A DNA stretch of 33,509 nt, taken from assembly GCA_024685545.1 (NCBI GenBank), contig JAIKVR010000091.1, positions 1 through 33,509 on the forward strand. Direction: 5' to 3'. Positions 15,353 through 22,436 of this stretch are shown here, in pieces. This DNA comes from Eubacteriales bacterium. GTDB lineage: Bacteria > Bacillota > Clostridia > Eubacteriales > Anaerofustaceae. The stretch's first letter is position 1. Each line of letters begins with the position of its first letter. A model generated the notes under the pieces. That model saw nothing but the letters and a program-made list of their open reading frames with translations. It did no database searches and was not told the DNA's origin. The position numbers were made by a program, and so were the translations under genes.

Positions 15353-16477
15353 ATGCTGGATATTTCAAAAAAAGACGCGCTTATGTGGTTCAGGTTCTTC
15401 GATTCTTTGCCTGAGGATGAGGAACTCACAACCCGTCAGATGGAAATCGCTTATGCCGTCATCTCTCAGTTGGAGGAGGCTGTCGAAATCAGAAGGAAGC
15501 CGCTGATTGACAGTGTCAGGAATGCATTCACTCTGGGCAGCAGAACGCTGTCATCAGGCAATGCAGAGAAGTTTCCAAAGGGATGCGTATCCTGTCTTTC
15601 CGGAAGCGGGCTCACGGCTGTGAGAAAAACGAACAAATGCAACCTGAGATGCAAATTCTGCTATAATTTCGGAGCTATGGATGAACAGGAACCTATCGGC
15701 CGAGGCATGTGGGAAATAGGAGGGATGCGTTACCGTATAGAGGATATTCCTAAGATGATCGCCATCCAGGGCAAGCCCAGCGGTGTGGCGTATGTTTACC
15801 TTGAACCGTTTATGGAGATCGAGGAATACTACCCGATAATAACGGAATTCGCAAAAGCAGGAGTCTATCAGCATTTATATACCAACGGCACGCTGGCCAG
15901 TGAAGAGAATCTGAGGATGCTGGGAGAGTCGGGTCTGAACGAACTGCGTTTCAATCTCGGTGCGTCAAACTGTTCTGATAGGGTGATAGAGAATATGACT
16001 GCAGCCAAACGGTTTATCCCGTCCGTGGGGATTGAAACACCGATGACACCTGAGTTTTACGAGAGCTTTCTAATGAAGAAGGATGAGATCCTTGCCACTG
16101 GTATTGATTTTATAAATCTGGCGGAAATGCACCTAAACGAGAATAATATAGATAACTACGCAGGTGAGAGCCTTTATATGACCCGCTTCGGTTATATATC
16201 ACCTGTTTTCAGCAGGGATCTTACGTTGAAGCTGATGGCGGTGTGCAGCGAAGAAGACTGGCCTGTATGTGTCCATGACTGTTCGAATATGACAAAGGTA
16301 ATGAGAGGTCTCAATCTGAAGAAGGAAGGCGGCTGGTTTGGAAACAATGATTATGCCATGGAATTCGCAAGTATCCCCTATTATGCCTTTATATCCGCAT
16401 TGGAGGATGAAACTCTCCCATTCGTAAATGAGGAAGAGCTCCCGGAGGGATACCGCATCGGAGATATAGTGATATAG
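15353..16477 (+). CDS. Radical SAM protein of unknown function with extra cysteine clusters
   Basis: This 374-aa protein has a radical SAM cluster motif C96-x3-C100-x2-C103 (CNLRCKFC). Fifteen residues before it lies a second pair, C78/C81 (GCVSC). Further cysteines at C298, C306 and C310 (CSEEDWPVCVHDC) near the C-terminus could hold an auxiliary iron-sulfur cluster. The first 60 residues are helical and precede the barrel. VYLEPFMEI, HLYTNGTLA and ELRFNLGA fit radical SAM barrel strands. The layout GC-x2-C then CxxxCxxC recalls the family described as related to pyruvate-formate-lyase activating enzymes (COG2108-like), which is a resemblance only. ATG 15353 is chosen for its AGGAGGAGA Shine-Dalgarno site. 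It is a single-gene unit with no obvious substrate peptide or partner next to it. Confidence 0.8.
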   Translation: MLDISKKDALMWFRFFDSLPEDEELTTRQMEIAYAVISQLEEAVEIRRKPLIDSVRNAFTLGSRTLSSGNAEKFPKGCVSCLSGSGLTAVRKTNKCNLRCKFCYNFGAMDEQEPIGRGMWEIGGMRYRIEDIPKMIAIQGKPSGVAYVYLEPFMEIEEYYPIITEFAKAGVYQHLYTNGTLASEENLRMLGESGLNELRFNLGASNCSDRVIENMTAAKRFIPSVGIETPMTPEFYESFLMKKDEILATGIDFINLAEMHLNENNIDNYAGESLYMTRFGYISPVFSRDLTLKLMAVCSEEDWPVCVHDCSNMTKVMRGLNLKKEGGWFGNNDYAMEFASIPYYAFISALEDETLPFVNEEELPEGYRIGDIVI

Positions 16478-16500
16478 AAGCAGCAGACGATTCCGTCCGG

Positions 16501-16572
16501 ATCATTGAAGTAATGATATTAGCGATATTTCCCGGGAAATACGCACAGTGAACCATATTTCCCGGGACATAT
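16501..16572. repeat. Paired palindromes in the convergent intergenic region
   Basis: Two near-identical palindromes, ATATTTCCCGGGAAATA (16525-16541) and ATATTTCCCGGGACATAT (16555-16572), are spaced exactly 30 bases start to start. A hairpin ATCATT/AATGAT (16501-16517) precedes them. They lie downstream of both flanking genes, so a promoter operator is unlikely. A genome-dispersed palindrome or a protein-binding site is possible. Confidence 0.6.
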
Positions 16573-16613
16573 CAATACTCGGGATCTTGTGCGGGATGTT
16601 AAAAACAACAGAA

Positions 16614-16651
16614 AAAAACGGAGACAGGACGTCGAGGCTGTCTCCGTTTTT
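16614..16651. terminator. Bidirectional terminator between the radical SAM and SIS-domain genes
   Basis: A long stem AAAAACGGAGACAG (16614-16627) pairs with CTGTCTCCGTTTTT (16638-16651) around a 10-base loop. A-rich and T-rich flanks let it act on both strands. Confidence 0.93.
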
Positions 16652-16674
16652 GATATCAATTAATGATCGTTCGC

Positions 16675-16702
16675 TATTCTAACGGTTTCTAACGTTAGAA
16701 TA
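16675..16702. repeat. 10-bp perfect inverted repeat
   Basis: TATTCTAACG (16675-16684) and CGTTAGAATA (16693-16702) are perfect inverted copies with an 8-base loop. No T-run follows on either strand, so this is not a standard terminator. It lies 57 bases beyond the stop of the minus-strand SIS-domain gene. Confidence 0.6.
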
Positions 16703-16758
16703 AGCGGGGCGATTCCTGCATCCAAAAGTACCGCAAAGAACGCTATTTCTGAGAAAAA

Positions 16759-17754
16759 TCAGTAATCAAGTTTTCTGTAGTAGCGTCTTATTTCCATGTC
16801 ATGGCCTGTGAGAGCCTCCAAATGGATGTCAATACGGTCATTGACGGCGCGCAGCAGATGATGGGCTATCCTTTCGCGGAATTTGTCCGGAATACCCGGT
16901 GAAGGGTAGTCCATCGAATCAAACACGGTATAATTCCTGTTAATCTTTTTCAAAAAGCCTGCTACTCTTTCTCCCGCCGCTCGCTGATAGTCCTCACCGA
17001 TATAAACCGTTACAGGCGTATCTTCGCTTATTATCTCGAGAGTGCCGTGGAAGAATTCGCAGGAATGGATGGATTTTGTGTGCATCCAGTGCTGCTCTTC
17101 AAGGTAACACATGGCAAAGGAATATATCGCCCCCCATAGGTTTCCTGCGGCTGTAAAGTAATGCAGCGGGTCATCCTTGTGCTTTTCTGCCCAGTGAAGT
17201 GCTTTTTCATCACCCGCATACGCTGCACTGATGACTGAGTCCGCCAGATTATTTTCTACGGCAACGTTGTATTCATCATATTCAGGAAATTCACCTCTCA
17301 GATGCAGGATGGCATCCGAGAGCATGAATAATTTAAGCTGTTCATTTCCTGGGTAATTAATCACCCAGTCGGCCTCATGTCTGATCTCGGCTTCAGGATT
17401 GTCAAGAAAAGCTACGATACGCGCGCCTTCTGCTTTAGCTCTGGTGACGGCAGATATTATTTCCTTGGTAGTACCCGATACTGACGAGAAGACTACGATG
17501 CTGTTTTTCCCTAAGCGTTTTGCACCGCCCATGGAATATTCCCCTGCGCTAAGAGTGCGCACAGGCAGAAGGCTTTGCCCCTCTATATGGCAGACTGTCT
17601 GCATCGCTGAAGCGAGAGTTCCGCCGATGCCCATGAAGAATAACTCGTCAAAGCCTCTGTTTTCGATATCTTCGGCAATCTTCTCTATTTCGCCCCGGAG
17701 TGCAAGAGCCCCGTTGATGCTGTTTCTTTTTTCGTTTTCGTCAAATTTGAGCAT
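16759..17754 (-). CDS. SIS-domain protein, FrlB-like (fructosamine 6-phosphate deglycase family)
   Basis: This 331-aa cytosolic protein has two SIS (sugar isomerase) domains. The first carries GIGGTLASA (about 42-50) and the phosphate loop SSVSGTT (90-96). IHSCEFFHGTLE (229-240) and the C-terminal RRYYRKLDY match the pattern of fructoselysine-6-phosphate deglycase (FrlB), which cleaves Amadori-product phosphates. Related family members act on glucosamine or galactosamine phosphates. No kinase or transporter lies nearby, so the substrate is uncertain. The start ATG at 17754 has no clear Shine-Dalgarno site. It follows the D,D-carboxypeptidase gene on the same strand after 59 bases and may share its transcript. 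Confidence 0.82.
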   Translation of the reverse strand: MLKFDENEKRNSINGALALRGEIEKIAEDIENRGFDELFFMGIGGTLASAMQTVCHIEGQSLLPVRTLSAGEYSMGGAKRLGKNSIVVFSSVSGTTKEIISAVTRAKAEGARIVAFLDNPEAEIRHEADWVINYPGNEQLKLFMLSDAILHLRGEFPEYDEYNVAVENNLADSVISAAYAGDEKALHWAEKHKDDPLHYFTAAGNLWGAIYSFAMCYLEEQHWMHTKSIHSCEFFHGTLEIISEDTPVTVYIGEDYQRAAGERVAGFLKKINRNYTVFDSMDYPSPGIPDKFRERIAHHLLRAVNDRIDIHLEALTGHDMEIRRYYRKLDY

Positions 17755-17813
17755 ATGTTTCTGTTTAAAAGATCTATCCTAAATGTATTAATTTACCATG
17801 CAGCCTTGTACGT

Positions 17814-18857
17814 CTATTTTACATATTTCTCGTAATAATCCTCATAAGCGATCCCGTTCTCATGGATAAAGGTCGCGGCATCAACACCCACGTAGCGGAA
17901 ATGCATGCATTCGTAGATATAACCGGTTATATCAGTTTTGTCCTCAAGATAACGCAGTATGAAACCGTATTTGTGGGCATTGGCATGAACCCATCTGCCT
18001 GCCGCACTGTCTCCGAAAGACCAGTATCCGACGCCCGGACTGCTTAAATCAATGGCAAGTCCTGTCTGATGTTCGGAAAAGCCGGGGCGGGCCGAGAACG
18101 TATCGGCTTCCGCTTTGCCGTGCCCCGCGACATAATTATTGTACATGCCTCTCTGTTTGGAATAGCTTCTATAGCCTGAATTGATCTTTATAGTGTATCC
18201 GGCAGCTTTAGCGTCAGTCGCCATTTTTACGAAAGCTTCATAGGCAGGTCTGCTTAGCTTTGCGGAAGAATACTGGCAGTATTGACTGGCTGCGTTTACC
18301 AGATCGTCCGGAATATATGAGCTGTCAAGGTAGTGGTATTTGTTCACGAGTACCATGATGCCTTTACTCAAGTCTGTCGGTTCTATGTCTTCGTAAGCCG
18401 TCTTGTCACGGCAGGCATTGACCTTTTCCACCACAGCCCGTACGTTCTGACTGTTCCCGTCGTAAAGAGCGAGATAGCGGGAAAGATTTTTCCCCACAAA
18501 GAATTTATCCTGGGAAAGTTCTAAGACACGCTCATCCGGTCCCTTCGGACATAGAATATCAACGTCCCAGTTGACGAACTCTACCGCTTCTTCCATGCTT
18601 AGGCCGTAGCCGGCCCGATAGTATGCGTTATATCGTTCCAGACGGTCTGCGCTTACGTCCTTGATTTTGACGAGGGAATGGAAATAGCCTGCTTTTACGG
18701 CAGCAGGTCGCAGGTCTGCATCTTCGGTAGGGGCTGGATTCATGGCATTCCAAAAGACCTTCCCCAAAAATACCGACAGAACGCAGAGGACAAGGATAAA
18801 GAATAGACGTGCGTAAGTATCAAATTTGGTTAGTCGTTTCTTTTTCTTCTTTTTCAT
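17814..18857 (-). CDS. Membrane-anchored D-alanyl-D-alanine carboxypeptidase, VanY/DdcY type
   Basis: This 347-aa zinc peptidase trims peptidoglycan stem peptides. A very basic N-terminus (MKKKKKKR) precedes one transmembrane helix (about 16-37), placing the enzyme outside the membrane. The peptidase domain (about 180-347) has SGYRSY (227-232), SEHQTGLAID (261-270) with zinc ligands H263 and D270, and ECMHFRYVG with the catalytic E316 and third ligand H319; the family usually has EPWHFRYVG. The 120 residues before it are variable. The ATG at 18857 has no Shine-Dalgarno site and the predicted -10 is only 16 bases upstream, suggesting a very short leader. It is not accompanied by vanRS- or vanX-like genes, so it is a housekeeping enzyme and not a resistance cluster. 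Confidence 0.92.
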   Translation of the reverse strand: MKKKKKKRLTKFDTYARLFFILVLCVLSVFLGKVFWNAMNPAPTEDADLRPAAVKAGYFHSLVKIKDVSADRLERYNAYYRAGYGLSMEEAVEFVNWDVDILCPKGPDERVLELSQDKFFVGKNLSRYLALYDGNSQNVRAVVEKVNACRDKTAYEDIEPTDLSKGIMVLVNKYHYLDSSYIPDDLVNAASQYCQYSSAKLSRPAYEAFVKMATDAKAAGYTIKINSGYRSYSKQRGMYNNYVAGHGKAEADTFSARPGFSEHQTGLAIDLSSPGVGYWSFGDSAAGRWVHANAHKYGFILRYLEDKTDITGYIYECMHFRYVGVDAATFIHENGIAYEDYYEKYVK

Positions 18858-18873
18858 GGTATTTTTCAGAAGA

Positions 18874-18901
18874 AGTATATCACATTTGTATTCTGTATCA
18901 A
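18874..18901 (-). promoter_or_regulatory. Promoter of the D,D-carboxypeptidase gene
   Basis: On the minus strand, TTGATA (18896-18901), 16 bases and TATACT (18874-18879). Transcription would start around 18866, leaving a leader of only about nine bases. Confidence 0.6.
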
Positions 18902-18947
18902 AAAGAGATCATGCCATTTGAAAAAGCATATCGCATCCATCGGCTTA

Positions 18948-18956
18948 TGGTATAAT
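18948..18956 (+). promoter_or_regulatory. Extended -10 promoter of the DUF1508-type gene
   Basis: TGGTATAAT (hexamer at 18951-18956) lies 34 bases before the ATG at 18991. No good -35 is seen, as expected for an extended -10 promoter. Confidence 0.6.
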
Positions 18957-18990
18957 CTGAACGGATCATATGCAAATGGAGGAACTTTAT

Positions 18991-19386
18991 ATGTACGAAA
19001 ACAGTGACATTATGGAATATGTGACAGAGATAGTGGCTGCAAGCGTTGAAGATGCGGGAATATCCATCGACGAAGAAAGCGGGAAGAAGGTAGCGGAGTT
19101 TTTCAACGCCATCCTGAAGGGGATAAAAGTGCCGGAAGAAGAAAAGGTAACTGAGGTTTCAGTGGATGATGCGGAGGATCAAACGGCGGAAGCAGTGGAA
19201 GACGAAAATGCCGGTTACTTTGAGATATTCAAGGATTCAGGGGATAAATACCGTTTTGTGCTTAAGAACAACGAAGGAGCGATGCTGACGATCTCAAACT
19301 CCTATGAAGACGCCGCTTCATGCAGAGCAGGCATAGATGAGCTCAAGGCCGCTGCACGCAACGCTGCCGTGACTGAAAGACAGTAG
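18991..19386 (+). CDS. Small acidic protein with C-terminal DUF1508 (YegP-like) domain
   Basis: This 131-aa protein has two parts. Residues 1-80 are acidic and helical, with an E/D-rich linker (VSVDDAEDQTAEAVEDENAG). Residues about 80-130 read GYFEIFKDSGDKYRFVLKNN and continue to a final helix, the pattern of the DUF1508/UPF0339 (YegP-like) fold, of which most members contain two copies. Here there is one. The function of the fold is unknown. I chose the ATG at 18991 because GGAGG (18978-18982) sits eight bases upstream; ATGs at 18970 and 18976 would overlap that site. The gene is a single unit ended by a strong terminator. Confidence 0.75.
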   Translation: MYENSDIMEYVTEIVAASVEDAGISIDEESGKKVAEFFNAILKGIKVPEEEKVTEVSVDDAEDQTAEAVEDENAGYFEIFKDSGDKYRFVLKNNEGAMLTISNSYEDAASCRAGIDELKAAARNAAVTERQ

Positions 19387-19432
19387 TAATTGATAAGACA
19401 ACGGTCAATAATTATACAAATAACCAGCGATG

Positions 19433-19463
19433 AAAAAGCAACCGCATTTGCGGTTGCTTTTTT
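19433..19463. terminator. Bidirectional terminator between the DUF1508-type gene and recA
   Basis: GCAACCGC (19438-19445) pairs with GCGGTTGC (19450-19457). Six T follow on the right and A-rich sequence lies on the left, so it serves both convergent genes. Confidence 0.95.
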
Positions 19464-19496
19464 GTGATCACGATATGCCGAGAGGATAGTGAAAGT

Positions 19497-20555
19497 TTAT
19501 TCTATAATGTCGATGTCATCATCGAAGTCTTCAAATTCTTCATCCTGTGTGCCATCGTAGGTCAGGATAGGCTTGCCTGAAAGCGTCTGGCGTACCTTGG
19601 CTTCAATCTCGTCGCAGACATCTTTGTTTTGTTTCAGATAGTTCTTGAGGTTCTCTCTGCCTTGGCACATGCGCTGGGTATCGTAGGAATACCATGAGCC
19701 GGATTTTTCGATGATACCTGCTTCCACAGCCATATCAGCAACGTCCCCCTCGTGTGAGATACCAGTTCCGTACATGAGATCGAACTCCGCTGTTTTAAAG
19801 GGAGGAGCGACTTTGTTTTTTACGATCTTGACCTTTGTGCGGCTGCCGGTCATTGTAGCGCCGTCTTTTATGACCTCTCCCTTGCGGACCTCCATACGGA
19901 CTGAGGAGTAGTATTTGAGTGCGCGCCCTCCCGGGGTAGTCTCGGGATTGCCGAACATGACGCCGACCTTTTCCCTCAGCTGGTTGATAAAAACGATAGC
20001 CGTGTTGCTTTTGCTGACAGGACCCGAAAGCTTCCTGAGGGCCTGACTCATAAGCCTCGCCTGCAGTCCGACATGTGCATCGCCCATTTCGCCTTCTATT
20101 TCCGCCCTTGGAACGAGAGCTGCAACGGAATCTATGACTATGATATCAATGGCATTTGAACGTACCAGCGCTTCAGCAATCTCCAGCGCCTGTTCGCCCG
20201 TATCGGGCTGGGACACGATGAGGTTATTTATATTGACTCCGAGAGCCTGCGCGTAGACAGGATCCAAAGCATGCTCGGCATCTATGAAGGCAGCTATTCC
20301 GCCATTCTTCTGCGCCTGAGCGATCATCTCGAGAGCGACGGTCGTCTTGCCGCTGGATTCCGGGCCGTATATCTCGATGATCCTGCCGCGGGGAATACCT
20401 CCTACTCCGAGAGCGAGATCGAGGGCGAGACTGCCTGTTGAGATCACATCTATAGGCTCAACGGCGCTGTCCCCAAGCTTCATCACGGCTCCCTTGCCAT
20501 AGTTTTTTTCTATATTTTTCATTGCCAGTTCAAGGCTTTTCAGCTTATCTTCCAT
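19497..20555 (-). CDS. recA: Recombinase RecA
   Basis: This 352-aa recombinase performs strand exchange and activates LexA cleavage in the SOS response. Walker A is GPESSGKT (64-71); [12 protein letters not shown] and the L1/L2 loop regions follow, with [12 protein letters not shown] after L2, and the C-terminus is acidic. I chose the ATG at 20555 because GGAGG (complement of 20563-20567) lies seven bases upstream and the N-terminus [20 protein letters not shown] is typical. A TTG six codons earlier overlaps the operator. The gene has its own SOS-type promoter although it follows cinA on the same strand. Confidence 0.97.
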   Translation of the reverse strand: MEDKLKSLELAMKNIEKNYGKGAVMKLGDSAVEPIDVISTGSLALDLALGVGGIPRGRIIEIYGPESSGKTTVALEMIAQAQKNGGIAAFIDAEHALDPVYAQALGVNINNLIVSQPDTGEQALEIAEALVRSNAIDIIVIDSVAALVPRAEIEGEMGDAHVGLQARLMSQALRKLSGPVSKSNTAIVFINQLREKVGVMFGNPETTPGGRALKYYSSVRMEVRKGEVIKDGATMTGSRTKVKIVKNKVAPPFKTAEFDLMYGTGISHEGDVADMAVEAGIIEKSGSWYSYDTQRMCQGRENLKNYLKQNKDVCDEIEAKVRQTLSGKPILTYDGTQDEEFEDFDDDIDIIE

Positions 20556-20570
20556 GAGAGGTCCTCCGTT

Positions 20571-20584
20571 CAAACATATGTTCT
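20571..20584 (-). promoter_or_regulatory. LexA (SOS) box upstream of recA
   Basis: The minus strand reads AGAACATATGTTTG, a close match to the Bacillus-type box (GAAC, four bases, GTTC/T). It lies between the -10 hexamer and the Shine-Dalgarno site, over the expected transcription start, where a repressor would block initiation. Confidence 0.85.
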
Positions 20585-20590
20585 AAAATT

Positions 20591-20618
20591 ATTATACATG
20601 CAATCTGGCAAAAAGCAA
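20591..20618 (-). promoter_or_regulatory. recA promoter
   Basis: On the minus strand, TTGCTT (20613-20618), 16 bases and TATAAT (20591-20596), directly upstream of the LexA box. Confidence 0.7.
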
Positions 20619-20629
20619 TGATATTTAAA

Positions 20630-21892
20630 CTATTTCACGTTTTCCTCGTCGATATACTTCTTGATCAGCGCGAAGGCTCCGGCTACTGCGCGGGAGCGTA
20701 CTTTGGAACGATTCCCCCTGTAGACCGTCCTTATGTGGCCGATACGCCCTTTGTAGTATATGCCTGTATATACTAGTCCCACGGGCTTATCCTCGGTGCC
20801 TCCCGTAGGTCCGGCGATACCGGTTGTGGATACTGCGATATCGGTGCCGTAAAGTTGTGCTGCTCCTTCCGCCATTTCCTCTGCAGTCTGCCAGCTGACC
20901 TCCGTATATTCGTCGATGGTCTCTTTTCTGACCCCGAGCAACTTCATCTTAGCTTCGTTGCAGTAAGTAACAGCTCCTCCTGAGAATACAGCGGATATCC
21001 CGGAATAATCGGTGAAACGGGCGGCGATGAGTCCTCCCGTGCAGCTTTCAGCGCAGGATACGCTGAGACCATGTTCAATGAGGTAAGCACAAACCCAATC
21101 TGCGATGTCTTCATTGCCGACCGAGTATAATCTGTCCTTAAAAAGTGACCTGACTTCGGGATCCTTTTTCTCTATCAGAGCTTCAGCTGCTTCGAAATTA
21201 TCGGCATATGCCGTGGCTTTAACCCTTATGATCCCGTCTCCAACGTAGGTGTTGAGAGTATAGTTCTCATCAGTGACTATATTGTCGCGGATGGCCTGTT
21301 CGGTTGCGGATTCTCCATCGTCCAGAGTCAGCATGTAGTATCTCTCGGCATAGCCGGTGCCTCCAAGCTTCTTCAGCTTAGGCAGCACGAAATCCTCCAT
21401 CATCGGGGTGTTCTCTCCGGGAGGACCCGGCAGGAGCACAACTGTCCTTCCGTCCTTTTCAAGCCAGATACCCGGGGCTGTTCCGTTGTTGTTCTCTATG
21501 GCCAGAGATCCTTCGGGAATCAGAGACTGCTTATTGTTATTGACCGTCATGGTGATATTCCATCTGGCAAACAGGTCTTCGTTTTTTTTCTGGGTATAAT
21601 CGTCCTGGACCAAGGGCAGTCCTAAGGCGTCACTTACTGCTTCCTTGGTAAGGTCATCTGCAGTAGGCCCGAGCCCTCCGCAAAAGACCAGTACGTCTAC
21701 CTGATCCCATGCGCGGAGAGCCTCTGCTTTCACGGTATCCCACTCATCGGGGATCACGCTTTGATACAGAGTACGTATGCCGATATCGTCCAAACTCCTG
21801 GCGATAAAGGCAGCGTTGGTATTTACGGTATCACCGAAAAGGACCTCGTCACCGACAGCGATAATCGCTGCTGAGATTCTGTTATTTTTCAT
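20630..21892 (-). CDS. cinA: CinA family protein (nicotinamide-nucleotide amidohydrolase type)
   Basis: This 420-aa two-domain protein has an N-terminal MoCF/COG1058 domain with GDEVLFGDTVNTNA (14-27) and GGLGPTADD (72-80), and a C-terminal CinA/PncC domain with CAESCTGGLIAARF and TTGIAGPTGGTEDKPVGLVY. The C-terminal domain deamidates nicotinamide mononucleotide in NAD recycling, and the N-terminal domain is linked to ADP-ribose hydrolysis in some members. The family was named for its place beside recA in competence operons, as here. The ATG at 21892 overlaps the pgsA end by 11 bases, so translation is coupled. The length is normal. Confidence 0.93.
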   Translation of the reverse strand: MKNNRISAAIIAVGDEVLFGDTVNTNAAFIARSLDDIGIRTLYQSVIPDEWDTVKAEALRAWDQVDVLVFCGGLGPTADDLTKEAVSDALGLPLVQDDYTQKKNEDLFARWNITMTVNNNKQSLIPEGSLAIENNNGTAPGIWLEKDGRTVVLLPGPPGENTPMMEDFVLPKLKKLGGTGYAERYYMLTLDDGESATEQAIRDNIVTDENYTLNTYVGDGIIRVKATAYADNFEAAEALIEKKDPEVRSLFKDRLYSVGNEDIADWVCAYLIEHGLSVSCAESCTGGLIAARFTDYSGISAVFSGGAVTYCNEAKMKLLGVRKETIDEYTEVSWQTAEEMAEGAAQLYGTDIAVSTTGIAGPTGGTEDKPVGLVYTGIYYKGRIGHIRTVYRGNRSKVRSRAVAGAFALIKKYIDEENVK

Positions 21893-22436
21893 AGGCTATC
21901 ACATCCCTGTTCTTGATAAAGTAATTGGCCCCTGAAAGCACCGTGAAAAACACGGAAGCGTAGTAGATGACCGTTGCAGGCAGCATGACTACCGGCAGAA
22001 GCCCTTCGAAATGCATGAGCACGAGAGCTATCATCTGGAGCGTGGTCTTGATCTTTCCGAAAATGTCGGCAGCGAGCACTCTACCTTTGAGCACAGCCAT
22101 ATTCCTGAGCCCTGTCACGGCTATCTCGCGGGCTACCATTATTGCACAGCTCCAGGATGATACTCTGCCCAGACCGGTGAATATTATGACCGAGGTGAGC
22201 ACCAATATCTTGTCTGCTATAGGGTCTGCGAATTTGCCGAAGTCAGAAACCAGATTGTATTTTCTGGCAATCTTCCCGTCCAGGGTATCTGTCACTGATG
22301 CCAGAATGAAGATCACTCCGGCGATGAGCGTGTGATGCTTAAAGGCAATGAGCATTGCCGCTGCGTATATAGGTACGGCGATGATCCTTGCGATTGTGAG
22401 TTTGTTCGGCAGGTTTTTGTCGATTTCTTTTGTCAT
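21882..22436 (-). CDS. pgsA: CDP-diacylglycerol-glycerol-3-phosphate 3-phosphatidyltransferase
   Basis: This 184-aa integral membrane enzyme makes phosphatidylglycerol phosphate. The CDP-alcohol phosphotransferase motif is complete: D50-x2-D53-G54-x2-A57-R58-x8-G67-x3-D71-x3-D75. About five to six hydrophobic helices are visible. I prefer the ATG at 22436, which overlaps the rimO stop (ATGA) and has GGGGG upstream, over an in-frame ATG at 22451 inside rimO. Its position between rimO and cinA is the standard Bacillota order. Confidence 0.94.
   Translation of the reverse strand: MTKEIDKNLPNKLTIARIIAVPIYAAAMLIAFKHHTLIAGVIFILASVTDTLDGKIARKYNLVSDFGKFADPIADKILVLTSVIIFTGLGRVSSWSCAIMVAREIAVTGLRNMAVLKGRVLAADIFGKIKTTLQMIALVLMHFEGLLPVVMLPATVIYYASVFFTVLSGANYFIKNRDVIAYEK

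Noticed and set aside
17750..17763. LexA-box-like sequence at the start of the SIS-domain gene
   Set aside because: GAGCATATGTTT breaks the GAAC half-site and overlaps the start codon and first coding bases. No damage-related function is apparent.
17814..18857. Vancomycin-resistance vanY
   Set aside because: There are no vanRS, vanH, ligase or vanX genes nearby. Chromosomal VanY-type carboxypeptidases are common in Clostridia.
20556..20573. TTG start giving RecA six extra residues
   Set aside because: It overlaps the LexA box and the Shine-Dalgarno site. The ATG at 20555 has GGAGG at the right distance.
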